Of a stretch of DNA of 64,000 bases, positions 53,898 through 64,000 are shown one piece after another. Both the position numbers and the translations under genes were made by a program. The notes under the pieces were generated by a model. It was given only the letters and a program-made list of their open reading frames with translations, did not search any database and had not been told where the DNA came from. This DNA comes from Elephas maximus indicus (Eukaryota; Chordata; Mammalia; Proboscidea; Elephantidae): assembly GCF_024166365.1 (NCBI RefSeq), contig NC_064842.1:28429001-28493000 (forward strand), written 5' to 3'. Every line of letters begins with the position of its first letter. The first letter of the stretch is position 1.

Positions 53898-54286
53898 AAC
53901 CAAAGGGCCACTGTTCTGAGTCGATTCTGACTCAGCAACACTATAAAAAAAAACAAAACCAAACCCAGCGCCATTGAGTTGATTCCGACTCATAGTGACC
54001 CTATAGGACAGAGTAGAACTGCCCTGTAGAGTTTCCAAGGAGCACCTGGAGGATTTGAACTGCTGACCCTTGAGTTAGCAGCTGTAGCACTTAACCATTA
54101 CGCCACCAGGGTTTCCAGCAACACTGTAGGACAGAGTATAACCGCCCCATAGAGTTTCCAAGGCTGTAAATCTTTACAGAAGCAGACTGCCACATTTTTT
54201 CCCACAGAGTAGCTGGTAGGTTCTAACCACCAGCCTTTTGATTAGCCGTTGAGTGCTTTAACCACTGCGCCATCAGGGTGCCTCAG
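53898..54286 (-). mobile_element. AfroSINE B hosting another AfroSINE
   Basis: Outer copy in two parts (53898-53942 and 54117-54286) with a perfect 13-base target duplication gttttgactgtaa (53885-53897; 54287-54299). The type B block is at about 54165-54200. Confidence 0.95.
53943..54116 (-). mobile_element. AfroSINE A nested in AfroSINE B
   Basis: Complete inner copy in the same orientation as its host. It duplicated agcaacact of the host (53934-53942; 54117-54125) and has an A-rich end (53945-53953). Confidence 0.95.
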
Positions 54287-54299
54287 GTTTTGACTGTAA

Positions 54300-55702
54300 C
54301 AGGGACTTAATATTTTCACCCATAGTTAGCTTTTTTTTTTGTCTTTTTCTGTTCATGCTCATTTTTTTTAGCTCTTTAGAACCAACCTCGTCATTCTTTT
54401 CCCAAATGTAGTTTTATTTTTATTTGCTTGCCCTCAGAACATCTGTTTGTTAGTTTCAATTATACAGAAAGTGATATAATCCAGGATTTCAGAGTACATT
54501 TTTAGCCTTTTGCTGTATTTAACTTGAACATCTTCTTCTGATTAATCTTTTTGTGAATTATGTTTAGATGCCCAGCTTAAATTCAAGAATCTTTTTTAAG
54601 CCCCAGAAATCTTGTGTGGAAATGTGTCTTCACCTGGCCATTTACGAAATTGCAATAGAAATGATCTGTATTTTTAATACTTTATTAAGTAGTCAGTAAC
54701 ATACAGGAATTATGCTAATTCTTTGTTTCATTAAAAATGGCTTGAAATAAATGGGCCATCACATGCTAAATGGAAATCTTTTCAAATCAAATTTTACAGT
54801 ACTTGGAGCAATAGAATTTGACCTGTAAAACTGGGATCAAAAATATGTCAGGGCCCTGAAATTTAAGGTCTGCTTTTTATGTTAAGAAACCAGGTAATAA
54901 GCTAGTATTTTAAAATGGAATTTCAACCTAACTATATCCCGAACGTACATAAACATCTGTCAGATTAATGACTAATTATACGCTAATTTTGCAGTCATTG
55001 GGGACACTCTGTTCTCTTTGATATTACTTCTTCTAGTGCTGCGCCTCACCAGTATTAGCCCTTGAACCTCTTTAGTATCCTGGCTATGTTTTACAGTAAT
55101 TGAGAGCAGTTTGATACATTTGTAAATTTTGGACACTTTCCAGGTTGGGTGAAGAGAGGGCGGAACCCAAGAAAAATGTTACCTAATAAGACGAAAGAGT
55201 AACGCTTAAATGTAATCATCTTCATTAATCAGGAAAGAATCAGAAATGATTTTCCAAAGGCTAGCCATTGTTCTATTCCGATGGATGTGGTTCTTTGAAA
55301 TTGAAACCCAAAATGGATGAGGAGATAAGAGCATCTAGCCTCCTTAAACCAGTGAAGGAAATAGAGGAGCAGTGAGGTAAAGCACTACACATCCTTAGAA
55401 ATGTTTATGGAACTACTGCCACTCGCCTTTTAAGAAGTAAAGGGAAAAGATTTTTGCCAGAAACCTGAAGATTTGCATATTTTACATTTTAAAATGGGAG
55501 AGGGGGGAAAGGTGAAGCCTAGAAACTATACGTTAAAAATCTTGACAGTGACTGATTCCCAGAAAATTACAGCAATTACCAAAATTATAGCGGTTACCAG
55601 ATTGCCAAACAGATGATTTGTGAATATTTAGAAAACACTAATTTCTAAGACCTAGAATTGGTTTTCTAAGAAAAATCATATCAAACTAACCTCATACACG
55701 CT
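54300..55702. other. 1.4 kb intron-like DNA, no gene seen
   Basis: AT-rich, no repeat named and no frame with protein character. Confidence 0.4.
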
Positions 55703-55716
55703 TTGCCAAAGGTATA

Positions 55717-55903
55717 AATACAAAACGTGTTGCCATCAAGAGGATTCCGACTCATAGCAACCTTATTGGACAGAGTAGAACAGCCCCATAGGATTTCCAA
55801 TCTTTACGGAAGCAGATTGCCATATCTTTCTTCCATGGAGCTGCTTGTGGGTTAACTGTTGACCTTTCAGTTAACAGCCAAGGGCACTATGCCACCAGGG
55901 CTC
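55717..55903 (-). mobile_element. AfroSINE B
   Basis: Complete minus-strand copy with a perfect 14-base target duplication ttgccaaaggtata (55703-55716; 55904-55917). Confidence 0.95.
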
Positions 55904-55937
55904 TTGCCAAAGGTATAGCAATATTAAATACTCTTTC

Positions 55938-56134
55938 TATCTTCCCCATTGCTGTGAAGTCGATTCTGACTCATAGCAACCCCGTAGGACAGAGTAGAAC
56001 TACCCCACAGGGTTTCCAAAGCTGTAAACCTTTGTGGAAGCCACATCTTTCTCCCGTGGGACAGCTGGTGGGTTTGAACCGCTGACCTTTTGGTTACCGG
56101 CTGAGCACTTAACCGCTGCATCACCAGGGCTCCT
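55938..56134 (-). mobile_element. AfroSINE B
   Basis: Complete minus-strand copy; duplication atactcttt at 55928 and 56137. Confidence 0.93.
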
Positions 56135-56150
56135 GTATACTCTTTGTGTA

Positions 56151-56316
56151 AAAACCAAACCAAACACGTTGCCCTCAAGTCTATTCTGAGTCACAGGGAC
56201 CCTATAGGACGAAGTAGAACTGCCCCTTACGGTTTCCAGGGAGCGGCTGGTAGATTTGAACTGCTGACCTTGTGGTTAGCAACCGAATGTTTAAACCACT
56301 GTACCACCAGGGCTTC
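56151..56316 (-). mobile_element. AfroSINE A
   Basis: Complete minus-strand copy; short duplication tttgtgta (56143) and tttgtata (56319). Confidence 0.93.
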
Positions 56317-56361
56317 AATTTGTATAGCATGTCACAGTTTACAGAACATACTTCCGTGTAA

Positions 56362-56569
56362 AGGAGCCCTGGTGGCACAGTGGTTAAGCGCTCTGCTGCT
56401 AACTGAATGGTTACCGATTTGAACCTATCAGTGGCTCTGTGGGAGAAAGATGTGACAGCCTGCTTCTATAAACATTACAACCTTAGAAACCTCATGGGGC
56501 AATTCTACTCTGTCTTATAGGGTCACTATGAGTCGGATCCGACTTCACAGCAATGGGTTGGGTATTCTC
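56362..56569 (+). mobile_element. AfroSINE B
   Basis: Complete plus-strand copy (ggagccctggtggcacag start), facing the three preceding minus-strand copies, so an inverted SINE pair is formed within about 250 bases. Confidence 0.94.
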
Positions 56570-57969
56570 ATTTAGTATTTCATTTAATCCATACAAGAGT
56601 TCTGTGAAGTAGTGTAAAATGAGGATGGCTCTATCAGGACTGCAGTAGCAGTCCTGTGGAAGAGACGAAGGGGACAAATGTGAAGGATTTTAGGGAGAAC
56701 TTGCCAGGATCTGGGGTAAAGGGGAGGAAGGAATCAAAATGGGCTTTAAAGATTCTAGATTGAGTGGGTGAATGGTGATGCTGATAATCTTAATTTTAAA
56801 AATATAGGTGAAGGAGTAGATTTGGAGATGTGGAATTCATCAGTTCCCTTCAGTCTGGTGAAATTAACGGTTTTATTTCCTTTGTTGGAACCAAGTAGGA
56901 TATAAGTAAGATTGTAAGAGTATATAGATCTGGAGCTCGGGAGAAGAGTCTGAAGCAAATAAAAAATTTCTTCATTCATTCATTCATTGATTCAGTAAAT
57001 ATAAACTATTCTTTCATATACTTTCGATAATGAAGGGAGGCCAATGGGTGGACGCTTGAGCTGGGAGATGTGATCAGTGTGGAAGGCTTGTTTTTCTTTA
57101 AGGACAGAGGAGCCGATGACACTTTAATAGACTGAGTGGGTGGAGCCATTGATGAGGAGAGAAAATTGAAGTCAAAAGAGAAAAGAGATAATTATTCAAA
57201 GAGAATCTCAAGGGAAATAGGAAGGGTGGGAACAAGAGCACAGGTGAAGGAGTTGCCTTGAAGAGCATCTCCCTTTTTCAATAGAAAAGGAAATAGAGAG
57301 TAGATGTAGATAGATAAATATCCAGGATGGCTTCTTTTTCTCTGTGAAGCAAGTTTTCTGCTGAGACTGAAATGGAACAGCACAGATTGGAGTGCTACTG
57401 AGGGGAGAATAGTCACCATTGTGATTGGAAAAGGACTTGATCAGGGACAAGTGACCTAATTGCTGAATAGGGATGAATACCCTCCTGAGGCCAGAAACCA
57501 GAAATGTACAAAGAGGTAAATCCGGACGGTTAAGTAGTCTTCTCCAGCAGCCCCACATAACAGAGAAGAAAACAAATAGTTTGAATCTGAATGGGGATTG
57601 AAGGGAAGCTGTGATGGTGAATTTGGGAGGGGAGGTGGGAGGAATTGAGGGTGGTAATGAGATTGCTAACTGAAGGGCTGAATGATAGGGATCCTGCTTG
57701 GTTGAGGAAGAAAGCCAAGCCCAGAGGGGACTCACAAATGTGCAAACTAAAGAGGGTGAAGAACCTCAATGAGAAGAGGGCAGAGTTAATGGAAATAAAG
57801 GAGTCCTAGAGATGGAGAAATGGACACATGCAATGTGAGAGTCTAAAATTTAAGATTTTGGAGTTGGAGCAGTTTCAGGTGGCCAGAGTATAACCAGTGA
57901 TGTTGAGTAGCCAATATTAATACTGCTAATTATGTCAGTCGTAGTATTGGTTAAAAAAAAATTTCTAAA

Positions 57970-58126
57970 AAAGCTGGTGTTGTCAAGTCATTTCCAACTC
58001 ATAGTGACTCTACAGGACAGAGTAGCACTGTCCCATAGGGTTTCCAAGGAGCGGCTGCTGGATTCAAACTGCCGACCTTTTGGTTAGCAGTTAAGCTTTG
58101 TTGTAACCACTGTGCCACCAGGGCTC
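57970..58126 (-). mobile_element. AfroSINE A
   Basis: Complete minus-strand copy with a worn tail (gctggtgttgtcaagtc) and a clear head (tgtgccaccagggctcc). Confidence 0.92.
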
Positions 58127-58159
58127 CAAAAGCTACTATTTATTTTTTTCTATGTTCTA

Positions 58160-58340
58160 GTTTTAGTCGCTGCACTAAATGTTTTCCATAGGTTAACAAC
58201 AGTTCTGTGAGATATGTATAACTATCTCCATTTTACAGATGAGGACACTGGGGCTCAATGAGGTTAAGTAACTTACCCAAGACACACAGCTAAGTACCTG
58301 AGTATATAGTTCCAAAGCCCTTATGCCCAATTACAAACCA
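58160..58340 (-). repeat. MIR SINE
   Basis: Reversed MIR with the core ctccattttacagatgagga at 58227 and aggttaagtaacttaccc at 58261. Confidence 0.85.
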
Positions 58341-59659
58341 TGCTGGCCGTCTGCGCAGTGGGGGTCACTGAATGAGAGGAAGTCAAAGAGGTCTAAGTTT
58401 AGGCAGTCTTAGAAAACCAGGAGAATATTGACTCACATTCCTGGGCTGGGATCTGGGTGTGTATATGAGAGAAAGCAATTTAAAAGAGGATATGAAGAAA
58501 TCTTCCTTTGTAAAAGTAGAGGACATAAGAAAGTTTCTTAGCAACAGACCTAGGATTCCTAAAGGTAAGGAGGAAAGAATCCAGGGAGGGAGGAGAACTT
58601 AACCTGTTTGTGCATGAAAAATCAGAAAGAAAGGGATGGTAAGTAGGGTGATCTTGTAATTTATTGACCAAACAGGCACTGTTTTGAAAGTGAAAGGCGT
58701 GTCATTAATAATTACTCTGAAACAATAGGCATAAACCAGGACTGTCATTGGCAAATCAAGATGTTTGGTCATACCAGTTAGAGGAAACTAGAGGAGCTGT
58801 CACCTTGGGAAGGAATTGTGGATGTTGAGAATGAATGAGTTGAGCCCTAAGCTAGAGGGGCATGTGTGGAGCTTGCTAGCCTGAAATTATTCTCTGTAAC
58901 CCCGTGACACTGCCCTGGAATGTTCTGGGTACCGCTTGTGTAAAGGTCTCGGGATTTGAAGAAAGATTTGGAAGCCATTATTATATAGGTGGCAGTTAAA
59001 ACCTTAGAAGTGGGTGAGATCATCAAGGAAGAGCACAAAGAAAGCGAAGTAAGTAAGGAGAATCCAGAGGCTCACCAGCTAAGAAGCTGGCAGAGACGAA
59101 TCCAGCCAAGGAGATGAGAAGTGGTCAGAGGAGTAGGAAGAAAACCAGATGAGATTGGTGGCTCACAAGTCAGGGGAGAAGTGAGGTTTAGGAAATAAAT
59201 GGTTAATCATCTCACATGCTTTATGTTCCTCAGAAGAGGTCAAGTTAGATAAGGACTGAAACATGTCCCTTGGATTGGATTTGGCAATCAGGTTATTGTT
59301 GATCTTGGCTAGAGTAGATTCAGTAGAGTAGTGTGGGCAAAAGCAAGAATGTAGTACACAGAAAGGTGAGATAAGGTAAGAAGACTACTTCTAGGGTAGA
59401 CTACCCTTAAGTAATCTTGGAAAAGGAGGTGTGAAAACTTTTTTTTTTCCTTTCTAATTTTAGGCTGTGAAGAAACCAGTGGATATGAGGGGTTTAAAAA
59501 CTAGGAGGGAACTGGAAGTAGAACCAATGCTTCTTAGTAATACCTAGCCAGCAATTTTGTTGTAATTGAAAGGGCGAAAGGGAATCAAGTAAGATAAACT
59601 TTATAATAACTAAAACTTCAAAAACTGGACTGGATGGGAAGTGTGTTTTGAAGAGATAG

Positions 59660-59876
59660 CCAGTTGCCATCTAGTTGATTCTGACTCATGGTGACCACAT
59701 GTGTGTCAGAATATAGAGCTGCACTCCATAGGGTTTTCAATGGATGATTTTTTTTTGGAAGTAGATCACCAGGCCTTTCTTCCAAGGCACCTCTGGGTGG
59801 ACTCAAATCTCCAAGCTTTCAGTTAGCTACCGAGCACCTTAACTGTTATTAATGTTTGCTTCATCCAGGGACTTCA
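59660..59876 (-). mobile_element. AfroSINE C
   Basis: Complete minus-strand copy with a perfect 12-base target duplication ttgaagagatag (59648-59659; 59877-59888). The head carries extra bases (taatgtttgcttc at 59849). Confidence 0.95.
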
Positions 59877-59888
59877 TTGAAGAGATAG

Positions 59889-60204
59889 AATTCCTAGTTT
59901 GGGTGAAATATTGGTAAATACCTCTAGAGTGTAGACTAACTCTAGGATTCTGTTTTCCCTCTACTTTTAAACCTATTTTTTGGAAAGGTCTAACCATCTC
60001 CCACTTGCACTTTCAAGATTATTGTTGGAGGATTCTGCTATTTTCTAGGGATTTGTTCTTGTACTTGTTTCTTTTTTAAAGTTAACGGTGTCTTTGTACA
60101 ATGGAAGTACTTTCTGGTTAAGTATATTTAAATTTTTTGTTGTAGTAGCATGTGGTTCTTGACTGAGTTCACGGTTTGTTAGTAATTTCTGTTTGTTTAG
60201 CATG
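59889..60204. other. Intron-like DNA, no gene seen
   Basis: AT-rich, nothing recognised. Confidence 0.4.
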
Positions 60205-60249
60205 TTGTTGTTGCTAGTAGCCATCGAGTTCATTCCGACTCATGACAAC
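60205..60249 (-). mobile_element. RTE-type tail fragment of 45 bases
   Basis: gttgttgttgctagtagcc then gagttcattccgactcatg. The (aac)n-type end marks it as an RTE or RTE-derived tail and not as an AfroSINE tail. Confidence 0.75.
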
Positions 60250-60312
60250 CTCATTTTATTATTGAAAACTTTTAAAGAGCAATAATAGTATATTATTCTT
60301 TTCCTTCCTCTT

Positions 60313-63300
60313 GTTGTTGTTATTTGTTGTTAGGTGCCGTCGAGTCGTTTCCGACTCATAGCGAACCTATGCACAACAGAACGAAACACTGCCCAGTCCT
60401 GAGCCATCCTTATAGTCGTTGCTATGTTTGAGGTCATTGTTGCAGCCACTTTGTCAATCCACCTCGTTGAGGGACTTCCTCGTTTCCGCTGACCCTGTAC
60501 TCTACCAAGCATGATGTCCTTCTCCAGGGACTTACCCTTCCTGAGAACATGTCCAAAGTATGTAAGATGCAGTCTCGCCATCCTTGCCTCTAAGAAACAT
60601 TCTGGCTGTACTTCTTCTAAGACAGACTTGTTCGTTCTTTTGGCAGTCTGTGGTATATTCAATATTCTTCACCAACACCACAATTCGAAGGCATCAATTC
60701 TTCATTGGTCTTCCTTATTCATTGTCCAGCTTTCACGTGAATATGATGCGATTGAAAATACCATGGCTTAGGTCAGGCGCACCTTAGCCTTCAAGGTGAC
60801 ATCTTTGCTCTTCAGCACTTTAAAGAGGTCCTTTGCAGCAGATTTACCCAGTGCAATGCGTCTTTTGGCTTCCATGGCTGTTGATGGTGGATCGAAGTAA
60901 AACGAAATCCTTGACAACTTCAGTCTTTTCTCCATTTATCATGATGTTGCTCATTGGTCCAGTTGTGAGGATTTTTGTTTTCTTTATGTTGAGGTGCAAT
61001 CCATACCGAAGGCTGTGGTCTTTGATCTTCATTAGTAAGTGCTTCAAGTCCTCTTCACTTTCAGCAAGCAAGGTTGTGTCATCTGCATAAGGTAGGTTTC
61101 TAATGAGTCTTCCTCCAATCCTGATGCCCTGTTTTTCTTCATATAGCCCAGCTTCTCGTATTATCTGCTCAGCATACAGATTAAATAGGTATGGTGAAAG
61201 AATACAACCCTGACCCAAACCTTTCCTGACTTTAAACCGATCAGTATCCCCTTGTTCTGTCCAAACAACTGCTTCTTGATCTATGTAAAGTTTCCTCAGG
61301 AGGCAATTAAGTGTTCTGGAATTCCCATTCTTTGCAGTGTAATCCATAATTTGTTATGATCCACATAGTCGAATGCCTTTGCATAGTCAATAAAACCCAG
61401 GTAAACATCCTTCTGGTATTCTCTGCTTTCAGGCAGGATCCATCTGACATCAGCAATGATATTCCTGGTTCCACGTCCTCTTCTGAAACTGGCCTGAATT
61501 TCTGGCAGTTCCCTGTCGATATACTGCTGCAGCCATTTTTGAACGATCTTCAGAAAAATTTTGCTTGCGTGTGATACTAATGATATTGTTCTATAATTTC
61601 CACATTCGGTTGGATCACCTTTCATGGGAATAGGCATAAATAATGTATCTCTTCCAGTCAGTTGGCCGGAAGCTGTCTTCCATATTTCTTGGCATAGACG
61701 AATGAGCACGTCCAGCGCTGCATCTGTTTGTTGAAACATCTCAGTTGATATTCCAAAAATTCCTGGAGCCTTGTTTTTCGCCAATGCCTTCAGAGCAGCT
61801 TGGACTTCTTCCTTCAGTACCATCGGTTCCTGATCATATGCTACCTCTTGAAGTGGTTGAACATCAACTAATTCTTTTTGGTATAATGACTCTGTGTATT
61901 CCTTCCATCTTCTTTTGGTGCTTCCTGCGTTGTTTAATATTTTCCCCGTAGAATCCGTCACTATTGCGACTCGAGGCTTGAATTTTTTCTTCAGTTCTTT
62001 CAGTTTGAGAAACACCAAGCGTGTTTGTCCCTTTTGGTTTTCCATCTCCAGCTCTTTGCACATGTCATTATAATACTTCACTTTGTCTTCTTGAGACGCC
62101 CTTTGAAACCTGCTGTTCAGTTCTTTTACTTCATCAATTCTTCCTTTTGCTTTAGCTGCTCAACATTCTAGAGCAAGTTTCAGAGTCTCCTCTGACATCC
62201 TCTTGGTCTTTTCTTTCCTGTCTTTTCAATGACCTCTTGCTTTTTTCATGGATGATGTCCTTGATGTCATTCCACAACTTATCTGGTCTTCAGTCACTAG
62301 TGTTCAATGCATCAAATCTATTCTTCGGATGATCTCTAAATTCAGGTGGGATGTACTCAAGGTCATATTTTGGCTCTCATGGACTTGCTCTGATTTTCTT
62401 CAGTTTCAGCTTGAACTTGCATATGAGCTATTGATGGTCTTTTCCGCAGTCGGCCGCTGGCCTTGTTCTGACTGACGATACTGAGCTTTTCCATTGTCTC
62501 TTTCCACAGATGTAGTCAATTTGATTTCTGTGTGTTCCATCTGGCGAGGTCCATGTGTATAGTCGCCATTTATGTTGGTGAAAGAAGGTATATGCAATGA
62601 AGAAGTCGTTGGTCTTGCAAAATTCTATCATTTGATCCCCAGCATTGTTTCTGTCACCAAGGCCATATTTTCCAACTACTGATCCTTCTTCTTTGTTTCC
62701 AACTTTCGCATTCCAATCACCAGTAATTATCAATGCATCTTGATTGCATGTTTGATCAATTTCAGACTGCAGCAGCTGATAAAAATCTTCTATTTCTTCA
62801 TCTTTGGCTCTAGTGGTTGGTGTGTAAATTTGAATAATAGTCGTATTAACTGGTCTTCCTTGTAGGCATATGGATATTATCCTATCACTGACCACGTTGT
62901 ACTTCAGGATAGATCATGAAACGTTCTTTTTGACGATGAGTGCAACACCATTCCTCTTCAAGGTGTCATTCCCGGCATAGTAGACTATATGATTATCTGA
63001 TTTGAAATGGCCAATACCAGTCCATTTCAGCTCACTAATGCCTAGGATATCCATGTTTATGCATTCCATTTCGTTTTTAACGATTTTCAATTTTCCTAGA
63101 TTCATACTTCGTACATTCCAGTTTGCGATTATTAATGGATTTTTGCAGCTGTTTCTTCTCATTTTGAGTTGTGCCACATCACCAAATGAAGGTCTCGAAA
63201 GATTTACCCCGTCCACGTCAGTGAGATCGACTCTACTTTGAGGAGGCAGCTCTTCCCCAGTCATCTTTTGAGTGCCTTCCAACCTGGGGGGCTCATCTTC

Positions 63301-63530
63301 CAGCACTATATCAGACAACGTTCCGCTGCTATTCATAAGGCTTTCACTGGCTATGTTTTTCAAAAGTAGACTTCCGGGTCGTTCTTCATAGTCTGTCTTA
63401 GTCTGGAAGCTCAGCTGAAACCTGTCCTCCACGGGTGACCCTGCTGGTATCTGAATACCGGTGGCATAGCTTCCAGCATCACAGCAATACGCAAGACCCA
63501 CAGTATGACAAACTGACAGACACGTGGGGG
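60313..63530 (-). mobile_element. Full-length RTE LINE, decayed
   Basis: A 3.2 kb element in reverse, from the (aac)n-type tail (60313-60332) to the 5' end (ctgacagacacgtgggg near 63513-63529). Target duplication ttccttcctctt at 60301-60312 and ttccttcttctt at 63531-63542 (one mismatch). It serves as the local reference for all RTE-derived pieces in the window. Confidence 0.93.
60330..63501 (-). pseudogene. RTE polyprotein: AP endonuclease and reverse transcriptase, broken
   Basis: One large frame is traceable from about 63501 to 60330. A leader of about 115 codons (63501-63160) is open into the endonuclease: ANWNVRSM with the catalytic Asn, SELKWTG with Glu, ITGDWNAKVG (62428-62895), RNQIDYI and DCGKDH. 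A basic linker follows, then the reverse transcriptase (61296-62081, APGIFGIS, NYRTISL, GFIDYAKAFD; 60844-61347, LGQGCILSPYLF, PYADDTTL) and the C-terminal RKRGSPSTRWID part (60330-60662). An in-frame stop near 62910 and at least three frameshifts (about 62100-62400, 61300-61340 and 60660-60840) make it non-functional. The motif residues themselves are kept. Confidence 0.92.
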
Positions 63531-63542
63531 TTCCTTCTTCTT

Positions 63543-64000
63543 ACCTCTTTAAAATTGATCCGATTAAAATGTGATTTGTTGTAATAGAATTCTTATTAAT
63601 TCTGTAGTTCACTTGTCTTAGTTCCTTATATGGAAGAATAGTAGTCGTAATTGCATACATATTGTTTCAACAGCATAATTACTACACTGAGTTTGGATGA
63701 GTATGAAATTAAAAAAAAGATAAGAATGATTTCTTCTTTTATCATAGTAATGTGTCTTATTTGAAAGCAACAAAACGTTTATCATTTCATAAAATGCATT
63801 CATTGTTATTGCTTCTGCTTTTGGGTATTCGTTCACTAAAGTGCAAAATTCAGTGATACCTGGTCAGCGGTAAAAGGAGGTTCTGCTGGTACAATTTATA
63901 GGATAGCTGCTTATGTCCGTCAGCACACTCTTAGCCTCCTTTTATATTTGCTTGCCTAGCTTTGTTGGGCCTTTACTGCATTATATTTGTTAAAGTTTAA
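63543..64000. other. Intron-like DNA to the window end, no gene seen
   Basis: AT-rich. The frame at 63618-63836 has no protein character. Confidence 0.4.

Larger units (their letters stand above)
56680..59500 (+). repeat. Ancient dispersed repeat (unnamed), segment 5, patchy
   Basis: Purine-rich text of the same family in several patches: 56700-56970, 57030-57250, 57840-57900, 58790-59060 and 59040-59350 (gtaggaagaaaaccag; gattggatttggcaatc). Between patches there is unassigned DNA. Frames on the minus strand (e.g. 57208-57735) are CT-rich byproducts. Confidence 0.5.

Noticed and set aside
57208-57735. Minus-strand frame of 175 codons
   Set aside because: Opposite to a purine-rich ancient repeat, hence rich in S, P, L and F. 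No known motif.
60205-60249. Another AfroSINE tail
   Set aside because: The end is of (aac)n type as in the RTE, so I list it as an RTE-type tail.
1-64000. CRISPR array, bacterial operon, insertion sequence or phage
   Set aside because: No regularly spaced repeats with unique spacers and no bacterial-type gene order. The whole window has mammalian repeat content.

Overview
The window looks like nuclear DNA of an afrotherian mammal, most likely an elephant or close relative. This rests on dozens of copies of the AfroSINE (a tRNA-derived SINE known only from Afrotheria), on an RTE-class LINE with the same 3' end as that SINE, and on L1, MIR, L2, Tigger and MaLR-type LTR repeats typical of placental mammals. 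No species can be proved from the sequence alone. I see no complete host protein-coding gene. The only host gene signal is a CpG-island promoter near 51 kb with a probable untranslated first exon on the + strand; everything after it would then be intron 1.

Layout. 1-2.3 kb: decayed RTE LINE lying in an older L1 5' part (2.3-3.6 kb). 3.6-21.3 kb: mixed old repeats (MIR, L2-like, MaLR LTRs, L1 tails) peppered with AfroSINEs and RTE-derived non-autonomous copies. 21.3-31.7 kb: one Tigger1 DNA transposon opened by three later insertions, the last a full-length L1 with intact ORF1 and ORF2. 31.8-42 kb: sparse repeats and two stretches without recognised repeats (33.0-34.7 kb and 37.2-38.2 kb). 42-50.7 kb: dense SINE and RTE fragments, several nested. 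50.9-51.7 kb: CpG-island promoter. 52-64 kb: putative intron with an ancient repeat family, more SINEs and a full-length but decayed RTE copy (60.3-63.5 kb).

Working names used below. AfroSINE A is the short form (about 155-170 bp). B carries an extra block of about 35-40 bp (pyrimidine-flanked 'gggagaaagatgtggc' region) between the tRNA-like head and the tail. C is the 'gtccctggatggtgcaaa' form with a different middle. 'Headless RTE derivative' is the first about 250 bp of the RTE joined to its last about 130 bp. 'Gly-head SINE' is a tRNA-Gly-like head joined to RTE 5' and 3' parts. All of these end with the same RTE-like tail, which suggests that one enzyme set, encoded by the RTE, mobilised them, while the intact L1 belongs to a separate lineage.

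Limits: repeat family names are from pattern recognition without a database search, boundaries are generally good to about 5-10 bases unless target-site duplications are given, and sequence divergence was judged by eye.
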